In this document: piece after piece, positions 23,966 through 34,641 of the stretch
Position numbering within the stretch: position 1 is the first letter of the stretch
Layout: each line of letters starts with the position of its first letter
Assembly: GCF_000382405.1 (NCBI RefSeq)
Contig: NZ_KB908258.1
Coordinates: forward strand, 186,001-250,000
From: Mycobacterium sp. 141
Lineage (GTDB): Bacteria > Actinomycetota > Actinomycetes > Mycobacteriales > Mycobacteriaceae
DNA length: 64,000 nt
Direction of reading: 5' to 3'
Notes under the pieces: generated by a model
The model's input: only the letters and a program-made list of their open reading frames with translations
Told to the model about the DNA's origin: nothing
Databases searched by the model: none
Translations under genes and position numbers: made by a program

Positions 23966-24943
23966 ATGACGCGCTTCCTGGCGCGCCGGCTGCTCAACTA
24001 CATCGTGCTGCTGGCGCTGGCGTCGTTTCTGACGTTCACCTTGACCTCGTACGCCTTCGAACCCCTCGACAGCCTGCTGCAGCGCAATCCGCGCCCGCCG
24101 CAGTCCACCATCGATGCCAAGGCGGCTGAACTCGGCCTCGACAAGCCCATCCCGATCCGATACCTGGACTGGGCCGCGGGAGCGGTTCGCGGCGACTTCG
24201 GCACCACGGTGGCCGGACAACCGGTATCCGACGAACTGTGGCGCCGTATCGGTGTCAGCCTGCGGTTGCTGGTCATCGGTTCGGTACTGGGCACCGTGAT
24301 CGGCGTCGTCGTCGGGGCCTGGGGCGCGATCCGCCAGTACCGGCTCTCCGACCGGGTCATCACCTTGCTGTCCCTGCTGGTGATCAGCACCCCGACCTTC
24401 GTCATCGCCAACCTGCTGATTCTGGCCGCGCTCGACGTCAATTCGATACTGGGCGTGCGACTGTTCGAATACACCGGGGAGACGTCCCCCGACGTCGTCG
24501 GCGGCAGCCTCGACCAGTTCGTCGACCGGTTGCAGCACCTCGCGCTGCCAACCTTCACGCTGGCCCTGTCGGCTATCGCGGGATACAGCCGCTACCAACG
24601 CAACGCCATGCTCGACGTGCTCGGCCAGGACTTCATCCGCACCGCGCGAGCCAAAGGGCTGACCCGGCGACAAGCGCTGTTCAAACACGGTCTGCGCACC
24701 GCGCTGATCCCGATGGCCACGCTGTTCGCCTACGGAATCGCGGGGCTGGTCACGGGCGCGGTGTTCGTCGAGAAGATCTTCGGCTGGCACGGTATGGGCG
24801 AGTGGGTGGTCCAGGGCATCGCGACGCAGGACACCAACATCATCGCCGCCATCACGGTTTTCACCGGGTCCGTCGTGCTGCTGGCCGGTCTGCTGTCCGA
24901 CGTCATCTATGCGGCCCTTGATCCGAGAGTGCGGGTGACATGA
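23966..24943 (+). CDS. oppB: Oligopeptide ABC transporter permease OppB
   Basis: A 325-residue inner-membrane permease. MTRFLARRLLNYIVLL is the typical DppB/OppB start, and the EAA loop reads RTARAKGLTRRQALFKHGLR. About six hydrophobic segments. ATG at 23966 follows ACCGG; the open frame upstream has no support. It forms the transmembrane channel with OppC for peptide import and overlaps oppC by ATGA. The order oppBCDA matches M. tuberculosis Rv1283c-Rv1280c, whose locus also adjoins cysD/cysN. Peptide specificity is not visible. Confidence 0.93.
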   Translation: MTRFLARRLLNYIVLLALASFLTFTLTSYAFEPLDSLLQRNPRPPQSTIDAKAAELGLDKPIPIRYLDWAAGAVRGDFGTTVAGQPVSDELWRRIGVSLRLLVIGSVLGTVIGVVVGAWGAIRQYRLSDRVITLLSLLVISTPTFVIANLLILAALDVNSILGVRLFEYTGETSPDVVGGSLDQFVDRLQHLALPTFTLALSAIAGYSRYQRNAMLDVLGQDFIRTARAKGLTRRQALFKHGLRTALIPMATLFAYGIAGLVTGAVFVEKIFGWHGMGEWVVQGIATQDTNIIAAITVFTGSVVLLAGLLSDVIYAALDPRVRVT

Positions 24944-25872
24944 GCGACGCTTCTGCCGCGAAGACCGCGACGTCGGCGCGCTCGGGCCTGCACACCGAGG
25001 AGTTCGCCACCCGGCGCACGCTCGTCTTCCGCCGGTTCATGCGGAACAAACCGGCGGTGGCGGCGCTGGTCGTGCTGGCGGTGATGTTCGTCGGCTGCTA
25101 CGCCCTGCCCCCGCTGCTGCCGTACAACTACACCGACCTGGACTACTACGCGCTACAGACCCCGCCGTCGACCACGCACTGGTTCGGCACCAACGCACTG
25201 GGCCAGGACCTGTTGGCCCAAACCCTGCGCGGCATGCAGAAATCCATGCTGATCGGCGTCTGCGTGGCGCTCATCTCGACGGTCATCGCCGCCACGGTCG
25301 GTTCGATCGCAGGCTATTTCGGCGGCTGGCGCGACCGGGCACTGATGTGGGTGGTCGACGTGCTGCTGGTGGTGCCCAGCTTCATCCTGATCGCGATCGT
25401 CACTCCGCGACTGGGCCAGTCCGATCGCGTCTTCTGGCTGATCGTGCTGTTCTCACTGTTCAGCTGGATGATCAGCTCGCGCATCGTGCGCGGTATGACG
25501 ATGACGTTGCGCGAGCGCGAATTCGTCGTCGCCGCACGGTATATGGGCGTGCGCAGCTGGCGGATCATCGTGCGCCACATCGTGCCGAATGTGGCGTCGC
25601 TGCTGATCATCGACGCCGCGCTCAATGTCGGCATCGCGATCCTGGCCGAAACCGGCTTGAGCTTCCTGGGTTTCGGCATCCAGCCGCCTGATGTGTCGCT
25701 GGGCACGCTGATCGCCGACGGCACCAAATCCGCTACCACTTTTCCGTGGGTGTTCCTCTTCCCCGCCGGTGTCCTGGTGCTGATCATCCTGTGCGCCAAC
25801 CTCGCCGGTGACGGCCTGCGCGACGCGCTCGATCCGGGCAGCGGCCAGCTGCGGCGGAAGAAGCGCACATGA
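24940..25872 (+). CDS. oppC: Oligopeptide ABC transporter permease OppC
   Basis: A 310-residue second permease. It has the N-terminal OppC_N segment ([16 protein letters not shown]) followed by five hydrophobic segments. [19 protein letters not shown] is the conserved OppC/DppC block, and the EAA loop is [21 protein letters not shown]. It overlaps both neighbours by four bases (ATGA), indicating tight translational coupling of oppB-oppC-oppD. Confidence 0.94.
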   Translation: MSDASAAKTATSARSGLHTEEFATRRTLVFRRFMRNKPAVAALVVLAVMFVGCYALPPLLPYNYTDLDYYALQTPPSTTHWFGTNALGQDLLAQTLRGMQKSMLIGVCVALISTVIAATVGSIAGYFGGWRDRALMWVVDVLLVVPSFILIAIVTPRLGQSDRVFWLIVLFSLFSWMISSRIVRGMTMTLREREFVVAARYMGVRSWRIIVRHIVPNVASLLIIDAALNVGIAILAETGLSFLGFGIQPPDVSLGTLIADGTKSATTFPWVFLFPAGVLVLIILCANLAGDGLRDALDPGSGQLRRKKRT

Positions 25873-27725
25873 GCCTGCTCGAGGTCAGCGATCTGACGGT
25901 GACGTTTCCGACCGACGCTGATCCGGTGGCCGCCGTGCGCGGCGTGGACTTTCACGTCGCCGCCGGCGAGGTGGTGGCCCTCGTCGGCGAGTCCGGTGCC
26001 GGGAAATCGGCCATCGCCATGTCGGTGGTGGGCCTGCTGCCCGAGTTCGCCGAGGTGTCCGGATCGGTGCGGCTGCGCGGCGAAGAGCTACTGGGGAAAT
26101 CGGACGCGGAGCTGTCACGCGTCAGGGGCAACGCCATCGGCACGGTGTTCCAGGATCCGATGTCGGCGTTGACCCCCGTCTATACGGTCGGCGATCAGAT
26201 TGCCGAGGCACTTGAGGTGCACAACCGCGATCTCACGCGGCGGGCGGCTCGGGCCCGCGCGGTCGAACTGCTGGAGCTGGTCGGCATCGCACAACCGGAA
26301 CGCCGGGCGCGGGCCTTCCCACACGAATTGTCCGGCGGCGAACGCCAGCGCGTGGTCATCGCCATCGCGATCGCCAACGATCCCGATCTGTTGATCTGCG
26401 ACGAGCCTACGACGGCGCTGGACGTCACCGTGCAGGCCCAGATCCTCGACGTACTCAAGACTGCGCGAGATGTCACCGGTGCGGGCGTGCTGATCATCAC
26501 CCACGATCTGGGGGTCGTCGCCGAGTTCGCCGACCGGGCCCTGGTGATGTATGCCGGGCGCGCCGTCGAGGACGCAACGGTCGGCGAGCTGTACCGCGAC
26601 GCGCGAATGCCTTACACGATCGGCCTGCTCGGCTCGGTGCCGCGGCTGGACGCACCGCAGGGCACGCGGTTGGTGCCGATTCCCGGCGCTCCCCCGTCGC
26701 TCACCGCGACACCGCACGGCTGCCCGTTCGCACCGCGCTGCCCGCTGGCGATCGACGACTGCCGTGCGGCTGAGCCCGAATTGGTGACGGTGACCGGCGC
26801 CGCACGCGAGGAGGACCATCGGCTCATGGGCCACCGGGCGGCGTGCATCCGCACCGACAAGGTGCGCGGCCGCAGCGCCTCGGACATCTACCAGGTGCCG
26901 GCGGCCCGCACGCAGGTGCCGCCCACCGATGCGCCCGTGGTGCTGCGGGTGCGCGATCTGGAGAAGACCTACCGGCTCACCAAGGGCGTGGTGTTCCGCC
27001 GGCAGGTCGGCGAGGTCCGCGCGGTGGACAACGTCAGCTTCGAACTGCGGCAGGGCCGCACCTTGGGCATCGTCGGTGAATCCGGGTCCGGTAAATCCAC
27101 CACGCTGCACCAGATTCTGAATCTGACTGCGCCGCAATCCGGTTCGATCGAGGTGCTGGGCACCGACGTGGCGGCCCTGGACCGTCACACCCGGCGTGAG
27201 ATGCGCACCGACCTGCAGGTCGTCTTCCAGGACCCGGTGGCCTCGCTCGATCCCCGCCTGCCGGTTTTCGACGTGCTCGCCGAACCGTTGTCCGCCAACG
27301 GTTTCGACAAGCACCACACCGATGAGCGGGTGGCCGAGCTGCTCGAGGTGGTCGGGTTGCGGCGCGCCGACGCCAGCCGCTACCCGGCGGAGTTCTCCGG
27401 CGGGCAGAAACAACGCATCGGCATCGCCCGGGCGCTGGCGCTGCAGCCCAAGATCCTGGCGCTCGACGAACCCGTGTCGGCCCTCGACGTGTCGATCCAG
27501 GCCGGCATCATCAACCTGCTACTCGACCTGCAGGACGAGCTCGGCCTGTCCTATCTGTTCGTCTCCCACGACCTGTCGGTGGTCAAGCATCTCGCGCACG
27601 ACGTGGCCGTCATGTATCAGGGCGCGATCGTCGAACAAGGCTCGGGTGACAAGATTTTCGCCGACCCTCAGCACGAATACACCCGGCGGCTGCTGTCGGC
27701 GGTGCCGCAGCCCCGGCCGAGCTGA
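25869..27725 (+). CDS. oppD: Oligopeptide ABC transporter ATPase (fused OppD-OppF)
   Basis: A 618-residue protein with two complete ABC domains. The first has Walker A GESGAGKS (near 40), signature LSGGERQR and Walker [12 protein letters not shown]; the second has GESGSGKS (near 405), FSGGQKQR and [11 protein letters not shown]. The oligopeptide-transporter C-terminal extension follows the first half, with [14 protein letters not shown] as a Cys-rich signature. It powers OppBC. The two halves correspond to separate OppD and OppF proteins of other bacteria; the fusion is usual in mycobacteria. Confidence 0.95.
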   Translation: MSLLEVSDLTVTFPTDADPVAAVRGVDFHVAAGEVVALVGESGAGKSAIAMSVVGLLPEFAEVSGSVRLRGEELLGKSDAELSRVRGNAIGTVFQDPMSALTPVYTVGDQIAEALEVHNRDLTRRAARARAVELLELVGIAQPERRARAFPHELSGGERQRVVIAIAIANDPDLLICDEPTTALDVTVQAQILDVLKTARDVTGAGVLIITHDLGVVAEFADRALVMYAGRAVEDATVGELYRDARMPYTIGLLGSVPRLDAPQGTRLVPIPGAPPSLTATPHGCPFAPRCPLAIDDCRAAEPELVTVTGAAREEDHRLMGHRAACIRTDKVRGRSASDIYQVPAARTQVPPTDAPVVLRVRDLEKTYRLTKGVVFRRQVGEVRAVDNVSFELRQGRTLGIVGESGSGKSTTLHQILNLTAPQSGSIEVLGTDVAALDRHTRREMRTDLQVVFQDPVASLDPRLPVFDVLAEPLSANGFDKHHTDERVAELLEVVGLRRADASRYPAEFSGGQKQRIGIARALALQPKILALDEPVSALDVSIQAGIINLLLDLQDELGLSYLFVSHDLSVVKHLAHDVAVMYQGAIVEQGSGDKIFADPQHEYTRRLLSAVPQPRPS

Positions 27726-27788
27726 TTTCGGCGCCTGAGAATCGGGGTCACGCCGCGGCCCCGCGTTGCTACCTCTAGCATCGGCGGG

Positions 27789-29465
27789 GTGAACAGGATG
27801 AACCTGCGTCGCCTCGCCATCGCCGCCCTCGCCACCGCACTCACGCTGACCGCGTGCTCGGGTGGCGACCATGAGGTCCCTTCGGCCGGCGGTAATGCCG
27901 AGATCGGCACCACGAGCGACGTCAACCCTCAGGATGTGGCAAACCTCAGACAAGGTGGCAACCTGCGGCTGGCACTCACCGAGTTCCCGTCCAACTTCAA
28001 CCCGCTGCAGCTCGACGGCAATACCGGTGATGTCGGCTCGCTGTCCAAGCCGACGCTGCCGCGGGCGTTCGTCGTCGCCGCCGACGGCACCACGAAGGTC
28101 TATACCGACTACTTCACCAACGTCGAACTGACCTCCACCAACCCGCAGGTGGTCACCTACACGATCAATCCGAAGGCCGTGTGGTCCGACGGCACCCCGA
28201 TCACCTGGGAGGACATCAAGTCACAGGTCGACGCGACCAACGGGAAGAACCCGGCGTTCATCATCGCCGCACCCAACGGCAGCGAACGGGTCGCCTCGGT
28301 CACCCGCGGGGTCGACGACCGGCAGGCGATCATGACGTTCGCCGAGCCGTACGCGGATTGGCGGGGCATGTTCGCCGGCAACGGCCGGTTGCTGCCCAAG
28401 AGCATGACCGCCGACCCCGAGGTCTTCAACAAGGGCCAGCTCAACGGGCCCGGCCCGTCAGCAGGCCCGTTCATCGTGTCCAATATCGACCGAGGTGCAC
28501 AACGAATCACCTTGACCCGCAACCCGAAGTGGTGGGGTACCCCGCCGCTGCTGGACAGTATGACGTTCTCGGTGCTCGACGACGCGGCGCGCATCCCGGC
28601 GCTGCAGAACAATGCGATCGATGCCACCGGGACGGCGTCACTGGACGAGCTGACCATCGCGCGCAACACCCCGGGGATCTCGATCCGCCGGGCCCCCAGC
28701 CCGAGCTGGTACCACTTCACGTTCAACGGCGCTCCCGGGTCCATCCTGGCCGATAAGGCGCTGCGCCAGGCCGTGGCCAAGGGCATCGACCGCCAAGCCA
28801 TCGCCAACATCACCCAGCGCGGCCTCACGGACAATCCGGTGCCGTTGAACAACCACATCTACGTCGCCGGGCAGAAGGGCTATCAGGACAACAGCGCCGA
28901 GGTGGCGTTCGATCCCGAGAAGGCCAAGTCCGAACTGGACGCCCTGGGCTGGAAGCTCAACGGGCAGTTCCGGGAGAAGGACGGCAAGCCGCTGGTGGTC
29001 CGCGACGTGCTCTACGACGCGGGCACTACCCGCCAAGTCGCGCAGGTCGCGCAGAACACTCTTGCTCAGATCGGGGTGAAGCTCGTCATCGACACCAAAC
29101 CCGGCAACGGGTTTTTCACCAACTACATCAACAAGGGCGACTTCGACATCGCGCAGTTCGGCTTCCTCGGTGACGCGTTCCCGCTGGGGTCGCTGACCCA
29201 GATCTATACCCAGAACGGCGCGAGCAACTTCGGCAAGATCGGCAGCCCGGAGATCGACGCGAAGATCGAACAGACGCTGCAAGAGCTCGATCCTGACAAG
29301 GCGCGGGCCCTGGCCAACGAACTGGACAAGATGCTCTTCGCCGAGGTGTTCAGCCTGCCGCTGTTCCAGTCACCCGGAAACGTCGCGGTACGCAGCAATC
29401 TGGCCAACTTCGGCGCCTTCGGGCTGGCCGACGCCGACTACACCAAGATCGGCTTCATGAAGTAG
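27789..29465 (+). CDS. oppA: Peptide-binding lipoprotein OppA
   Basis: A 558-residue extracytoplasmic solute-binding protein (family 5). The lipobox LTAC places the lipidated Cys at 23. The mature protein has the family 5 features (LALTEFPSNFNPLQ, WSDGTPITWEDIK, ALRQAVAKGIDRQAI). GTG at 27789 is used; ATG three codons later is also possible. It delivers peptides to OppBCD and lies 63 bp after oppD. In M. tuberculosis the homologue also binds glutathione; that is not deducible here. The stop overlaps the convergent hydrolase gene by 11 bp. Confidence 0.94.
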   Translation: MNRMNLRRLAIAALATALTLTACSGGDHEVPSAGGNAEIGTTSDVNPQDVANLRQGGNLRLALTEFPSNFNPLQLDGNTGDVGSLSKPTLPRAFVVAADGTTKVYTDYFTNVELTSTNPQVVTYTINPKAVWSDGTPITWEDIKSQVDATNGKNPAFIIAAPNGSERVASVTRGVDDRQAIMTFAEPYADWRGMFAGNGRLLPKSMTADPEVFNKGQLNGPGPSAGPFIVSNIDRGAQRITLTRNPKWWGTPPLLDSMTFSVLDDAARIPALQNNAIDATGTASLDELTIARNTPGISIRRAPSPSWYHFTFNGAPGSILADKALRQAVAKGIDRQAIANITQRGLTDNPVPLNNHIYVAGQKGYQDNSAEVAFDPEKAKSELDALGWKLNGQFREKDGKPLVVRDVLYDAGTTRQVAQVAQNTLAQIGVKLVIDTKPGNGFFTNYINKGDFDIAQFGFLGDAFPLGSLTQIYTQNGASNFGKIGSPEIDAKIEQTLQELDPDKARALANELDKMLFAEVFSLPLFQSPGNVAVRSNLANFGAFGLADADYTKIGFMK

Positions 29466-30693
29466 CCACGCGGTTCGGCAACACCGACTCGAGGGTGGCC
29501 CCCACCGCGATCACGGACGCGGCCAGCCGCAGGCCGGCCCGTACCGGCAGCGCGTCCAATTCCGGCGCGGCAGCCGAAAGTTGTTCGGCCGCACCATCGC
29601 GCACAGCGTCAATTACCGCGAGGGCGGCCCGTTCACGGGTGTCGAGGACGCTGTGCCCGGCGGTGGGCATCGGTACCAGCACGGCGTCGGGGACCAACTC
29701 GGCGATGCGCTGGGCGACTGCGGGCGGCGTGGTGAGATCGCGTCCGCCGGATACCACGACGGTGGGCCAGTGGAAGTTCGGCATCTCTGCCACCAGATCG
29801 TAGGGCTCGGCCTCGAATGGTTCGTAACGCTCGGCGTGCCCGCCGAGATGGAGGTCGAGCACCGGGTCCAGAGGCAGGCCGTCGGGGATGCCCGCAAAGT
29901 TCAACTCGTGGAATGCGATGCGACCGACCAGATCGGACTCGTTGCGGTACGGCACTTTTCGCGTGGACATACGGTCCAGTCGACGCAACACCGACCACAC
30001 CATGGTGTGTCCGCCGAGCAGGAGGTCGAGCACCCGGTCGAGCAGGTCTGCACCGCCGTAGCCGTACAGCGCCCCGGCGAGTTGACCGCCGGCCGTTCTG
30101 AAGACCCCGGCATCGGCGAGCTCGCGGACCTTGGGCGCCAGCGCCGAGGTCTCAGGATCCGCACCGTGCCAGAGCAGATCGCGGATGGCCTTCCGCATGG
30201 CGTCGATGTCGCCGGTGGACAGCAGCGGCGAATCCAGGACCATCGCCTCGACTCGTTCCGGGTGGCGCACGCCGATGCCGGACGCGAGGTAGGTGCCGTA
30301 CGACGTGCCGTAGAAAAATGCGGTGGACACCCCGGCGTCGTCGAGGACCGCGGCGATGTCGTCGACGGCCTGGTCGACGGTGATGGCCTCGGGCGGCAGA
30401 TCCGCGCCCGCGTCGGTGTGGCGCGACATCCCCACACCCCGGTGCTCGACCATGATCACGTCGGCCCCGCGGGCCGCCGCGCGGTGCCGCAACCCGCGGT
30501 AGGACAGGATCGAGGCCACACCCGGACCACCCGGGATGATCACCACCGGATGACCGGATTCGCGGCCTGACCGGACGTAATAGAGGTTGAAGTGCTCGTC
30601 GCTGCCAGGTGTCAGCGGCCGCCGGACCGCGCGGACGCCGGGTTGCGCCGCAAGTTTGGCATGCCTGCGCCGACGCTTCGAGTTCATCGTCAT
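29455..30693 (-). CDS. Alpha/beta hydrolase (proline iminopeptidase-like)
   Basis: A 412-residue alpha/beta-hydrolase. The oxyanion segment is IPGGPG (53-58), the nucleophile S131 lies in YGTSYGTY, and the Asp and His are in GGRDLTTP and TAGHSVLD. The long insertion between core and cap and the HGGP-like motif fit the S33 peptidase/TAP-like hydrolase group. No signal peptide, so probably cytoplasmic. ATG at 30693 (MTMNSKRRRR) is chosen over an upstream extension. A role in processing Opp-imported peptides is possible by position but unproven. Confidence 0.85.
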   Translation of the reverse strand: MTMNSKRRRRHAKLAAQPGVRAVRRPLTPGSDEHFNLYYVRSGRESGHPVVIIPGGPGVASILSYRGLRHRAAARGADVIMVEHRGVGMSRHTDAGADLPPEAITVDQAVDDIAAVLDDAGVSTAFFYGTSYGTYLASGIGVRHPERVEAMVLDSPLLSTGDIDAMRKAIRDLLWHGADPETSALAPKVRELADAGVFRTAGGQLAGALYGYGGADLLDRVLDLLLGGHTMVWSVLRRLDRMSTRKVPYRNESDLVGRIAFHELNFAGIPDGLPLDPVLDLHLGGHAERYEPFEAEPYDLVAEMPNFHWPTVVVSGGRDLTTPPAVAQRIAELVPDAVLVPMPTAGHSVLDTRERAALAVIDAVRDGAAEQLSAAAPELDALPVRAGLRLAASVIAVGATLESVLPNRVATS

Positions 30694-30745
30694 CGCGCTC
30701 CATTGTGCCGCGTATGCCGGCCACCTGCGCGCCGGTTCCGGCCAG

Positions 30746-33373
30746 TTACAACTCGATGTGGTGGACGGCTCCAACTCCGGCGTAACGCTGCGGGCTGCAG
30801 GTCAGTACGATCACCTGGCCGTCACCACCGACCGCATCGAACACCGCGCCCATCTTCACCAGCCGCTCGGCATCGGTGTAACCGAGCGCATCGTCGATGA
30901 TGACCGGCACGTTGTCTTCCTTGGCCACCAGCGCGGCCCCGGCCAGCCGGGACACGATGGCCAACTGCTCCTTGGCGCCTCCTGAAAGAGACTCGTACGG
31001 CACTGTGCGGCCCGATACCGTGCGGGTGCAGATCCGCAGATCACTGTCGACATCGACGTCGAAGTCCTCACCGAACACCAGCCGACCGAGTCGCTGCACC
31101 TCGAGCCGGAACGGGTCGGCGTAACGCTGCCGGGTGGCATCTCGGTGCCGGCTCATCACCGACCGCAACATCTCGGCCGCCCGGGCCCGGCGGTGCACCT
31201 GCCGGTACTGGGCCGTGGCATGCTCACGTTCGGTCTCGGCGGCGTCCAGATGTCCCTTGCGCCCCTCGGTGCCGTACACCTTCAGTTGGGCGGCGACCTC
31301 ACGCAGTGCGTCGACCGCCGCGTCATGACGGACGCCGAGGCTCTCGGCGTTGCGCACCGCTGCTTCCAGTTCGGCCTTCACGAGATCCGGTGTGGTGCCT
31401 GCAAGTTCCCCTTGCAAGGCCGCGACGCTCGCCGCGGCCGCCGTGGCTCGATCGCCGTCGGCCTGCGCCGTCAGCGCCAACTCGTCGTCGGCGACGGCCG
31501 AGCGCTGCGCGGCGAGCCGCGCGGTGTCCACAGTCAGCTCGGCCTGTGCCGCGGTGAGCTTCTCGCGCAGCACTGTGACGGCGGTGGTCGACTCGGACAG
31601 CTTCCGGGTGGCCAAGGTCGCCACCTTGCGATGGGTGTCGGCGTCGACGACCGCCTGCCGATGGGCCGTGACGGCCGCCTCGAGTTCGGTTCTGGCCGTG
31701 GCGATGTCGGCCGGTCCCTCGAGGTCGAACAGCGCCGCTTCGGCCGGCTGGTCCGCGCCGAGGGCCTCCAGCCGAGCCCGCAACTCGGTCACCCGGTCAT
31801 CACCGGTCAACGCGTCCACGGTGGCCCGCGCCCGGCCCCGGGCCCCGATGAGCTCGCGCCGACGCTCGTCGAGCGCCCGGGCGGAGGCAACATCCGTGAC
31901 ACCGGCCGCGGACAACGCGGTAGCCAGCACACCCTGCGCTGCGGCGAGTTTGGCCCTGGTCTTGGCCGCCGGCGTGCCCGGCACCACTGTCAGCTTCAGC
32001 GCGCCGGGCACCTCGACCTCGGTCTGCGCGGTGGTGCTCGTCGACCACCGGGCACCGGCGTCGAGCACCACGTCGGTGTCGCCCACGCGAACCGCGATGT
32101 CGGTGGCAGCGACGAGTTCGATACGCGCCGAAGCAAGTTCGTCCTGCCCGGCGGCCCGCTCGACGGCGACCGCAGCGGCTTCGATGGCCCGCATCGACGC
32201 GTCGTCGAGGGCAATGGAGTCGAGCTCGTGGTTGATCCGGTCGACGTCACGCGCAGCGGTGTCGATCCGGCCCAGCCGGACCGCCAGCCGCTCGACCTCT
32301 TCGTGCGCGGCGAGGCGATCGAGCATGGCGCGGGCAGCGTCGACGCGGTCCGCGCGATCGTGTACCGCGGCCTGAGCCAGGTCGGCGGCGTCTTCGGCTG
32401 CCTCGTGGACCTGGTGCGCCGTCTCAGCGGCGGCCTCCGCGGCGACGACGGCGGCGGTCAGTTCGGTGATCGTCGCGATGCGTTCGTCGATGTCGGCGCG
32501 CAGCCGACGGCGTTCGGTCAGCGCCGACATCGACGCGCCGTGGGTGGCTTGGGCCGCCGCGGCCACCACCTCGGCCTCCTTGAGCTGGGCCGTCAGCGTC
32601 GCAACCGCGTCAGCGGCCGTACGTGCCGCAGTCAGCCGCACCGTGGCCTGTGCCCGTTCATCGGCCAGGCGGTCCACCTCGGTGGTCAGCTCGGCATGCC
32701 GGCGTACCGCGTCGTCGACCTCGGCCACCGCGGCCGCGCAGTGGGCCACCTCCTGGTCCGCCTCGGCCAGCCGCTTGACCGCCGCCGCCCATTCACCGGT
32801 GGGCCGGCCCGTCGCGGTGAAATACCGCGCATATTCGGTGTCGATGCGCTCGACGAGCAGCGGCTCGTCGCCTGAGAGCGAAACAGTCTGGCCTGCAGCG
32901 ACATCCAGTGCCCTGGCCAGCGCATCCGAGCCGGACAGGTCGACCGGCGCGGTCGGCGCCGACTGCAGCACCCGCTGCGCCTGCCACAGCGCGGTGTCCA
33001 CGGTTTCGTTCAGGATGGCCAGGACCCGCTCATGGGCCTCGTCGCCGCTGAGCTGTTCGCGTTTCGGCGCCAGCACCGTCAGCTGCGTCTCAGCCCGCTT
33101 GTGGAACCGCTTGCGGTACACGAAACGGTAAGAGCCGGTGGATATTTCGGCAGTAACCTCGGCGCCGACATCGGCATGTGTGGGCTTGACCTGCTTGACG
33201 TCCTTCTTGGTCGAACGGTCCTTGGCCTCGATCAGCAGATCCAACGCCTCGATCATCGACGACTTGCCGATCTCGTTGGCGCCGCTGACCAGGACGACAC
33301 CGTGATCGGGAAACTCGATCTCCCGGTGGGTGATCCCGCGATAATTGGTCAGGACGAGCCTGTGCAGTTTCAT
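30746..33373 (-). CDS. SbcC/Rad50-like ATPase (Rv1278-like)
   Basis: An 875-residue SMC-like protein. N-terminal Walker A GANEIGKSS (31-39) and C-terminal signature LSGGAKEQLA with Walker B PVIIDDALG flank two long Ala-rich coiled coils (about 190-330 and 530-760). A central ordered region (near 395-470) replaces the usual zinc hook: no CxxC is seen at the apex. It overlaps the nuclease-like gene upstream by ATGA, as SbcC does with SbcD. It probably forms a DNA-end processing complex. Very close to M. tuberculosis Rv1278. Confidence 0.9.
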   Translation of the reverse strand: MKLHRLVLTNYRGITHREIEFPDHGVVLVSGANEIGKSSMIEALDLLIEAKDRSTKKDVKQVKPTHADVGAEVTAEISTGSYRFVYRKRFHKRAETQLTVLAPKREQLSGDEAHERVLAILNETVDTALWQAQRVLQSAPTAPVDLSGSDALARALDVAAGQTVSLSGDEPLLVERIDTEYARYFTATGRPTGEWAAAVKRLAEADQEVAHCAAAVAEVDDAVRRHAELTTEVDRLADERAQATVRLTAARTAADAVATLTAQLKEAEVVAAAAQATHGASMSALTERRRLRADIDERIATITELTAAVVAAEAAAETAHQVHEAAEDAADLAQAAVHDRADRVDAARAMLDRLAAHEEVERLAVRLGRIDTAARDVDRINHELDSIALDDASMRAIEAAAVAVERAAGQDELASARIELVAATDIAVRVGDTDVVLDAGARWSTSTTAQTEVEVPGALKLTVVPGTPAAKTRAKLAAAQGVLATALSAAGVTDVASARALDERRRELIGARGRARATVDALTGDDRVTELRARLEALGADQPAEAALFDLEGPADIATARTELEAAVTAHRQAVVDADTHRKVATLATRKLSESTTAVTVLREKLTAAQAELTVDTARLAAQRSAVADDELALTAQADGDRATAAAASVAALQGELAGTTPDLVKAELEAAVRNAESLGVRHDAAVDALREVAAQLKVYGTEGRKGHLDAAETEREHATAQYRQVHRRARAAEMLRSVMSRHRDATRQRYADPFRLEVQRLGRLVFGEDFDVDVDSDLRICTRTVSGRTVPYESLSGGAKEQLAIVSRLAGAALVAKEDNVPVIIDDALGYTDAERLVKMGAVFDAVGGDGQVIVLTCSPQRYAGVGAVHHIEL

Positions 33374-34521
33374 GCCGCTCCCCTACCGTCGACCAGACGC
33401 AGCAGCAGCCCGAGCGCGGCCCGCGCGTCCTCGGCACCATCGGTGTCGGAACGCGCGGTGGCGACCAGCTCGTCGACCGCCGCCGCGGCGAACCCGCCAA
33501 GGCCCAGATCATCGAACTCACCGTCGGCAGGCAGCACCGCGATGTCGGTGTGCCGCTCCCACAACGTCAGCGCCGCGAACAGCCGGGCGTACTTGTCGAG
33601 GCACGCGTCCAGCGCCGCCTTGGCGGTCACCGTCAGCGAGCCGGTCAGCGCGAGCCGCACGACGGTGCGTTCTTTGTCGCCCAACTGATCGAGGTTGATG
33701 TCGAGGTCTGCCACCTCGCGGTCGCTGTCCACGTCGCGGCGCAGAGTGACGAACCGCCATCGGCCCACCCGTTCCGATCCGACCTGCACCGCACGCTGCG
33801 GGTCGGTCTCATCGATGTCGACCAGAAGTACGTGGCCCGAATCGGATTCGATGTCGTCATAGTTTGTGACCTCGGGGGCCCCCGAGTACCACACCCGCCC
33901 GGTCGAGCCAACCTCGGTGCGGGAGTGCTTGTCCCCCAAGGCCACATAATGCACTGCACCGCGAGCCACCGCGGCCTCGAGGGCGGCCAGTCGGATCGAT
34001 GAGGGCTTGTCCTTGTCCGGATCGAGCACATCGACCCCACCGTGGCCCACCGCGATGCGGGTCACGCCGTCGGCAGGCAGGCCGGCTAGCACGTCACCGG
34101 TCAGGTCGGTGGTCGGCGACTTCGATCGCCATGGTGCCGCGACGATCTCCAGGCCGGGCCGTACCGTGTGCACACCGACGCGGTCCAACACGACGACATT
34201 GTCCGGACGCTCGGCGAGGAACAGCGCGCTGGTGTACACCGATGACGCGTCGAGCGGATCGTGGTTGCCCGGAAGCAGGTACACCGGAACACCGACGGCA
34301 CGCATGGCCTCCAGCGACTGACTGACCTCACGGGGAGCCAACTGGTTGTGCTCGAACACGTCGCCGGCCACCACCACGAACTCGGCTCCCGTGCGGGCCG
34401 CGAGCGCACCCAACGCGGCCACCGCGTCCCGGCGAGCGGCCGAATATCGTGGCTGCGCCTCACCGTTGAGAAAGTGCCGAGTCATACCGAGCTGCCAGTC
34501 GGCGGTGTGCAGAAAACGCAT
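33370..34521 (-). CDS. SbcD/Mre11-like metallophosphoesterase (Rv1277-like)
   Basis: A 383-residue calcineurin-like phosphoesterase. Metal-binding motifs appear in order: HTADWQLG (D8), GDVFEHN (53-59), GNHD (85-88) and later GHGGVD and ALGDKHSR. The C-terminal part (about 270-383) is a capping region. Likely nuclease partner of the downstream SbcC-like ATPase, which it overlaps by four bases. ATG at 34521 gives the canonical MRFLHTADWQLG start. Cytoplasmic. Confidence 0.92.
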   Translation of the reverse strand: MRFLHTADWQLGMTRHFLNGEAQPRYSAARRDAVAALGALAARTGAEFVVVAGDVFEHNQLAPREVSQSLEAMRAVGVPVYLLPGNHDPLDASSVYTSALFLAERPDNVVVLDRVGVHTVRPGLEIVAAPWRSKSPTTDLTGDVLAGLPADGVTRIAVGHGGVDVLDPDKDKPSSIRLAALEAAVARGAVHYVALGDKHSRTEVGSTGRVWYSGAPEVTNYDDIESDSGHVLLVDIDETDPQRAVQVGSERVGRWRFVTLRRDVDSDREVADLDINLDQLGDKERTVVRLALTGSLTVTAKAALDACLDKYARLFAALTLWERHTDIAVLPADGEFDDLGLGGFAAAAVDELVATARSDTDGAEDARAALGLLLRLVDGRGAA

Positions 34522-34641
34522 CGCAGCCCGTCCTTTCGGTCCGTTCATCGTCAGGCAAGGCGAGTGTAGGGCCGGGCGCCGACAAGTCCCGGTAGGTGCA
34601 TCGGCATGGCCCAGCGCCGGATGCCCCGATAACCTCATCCG

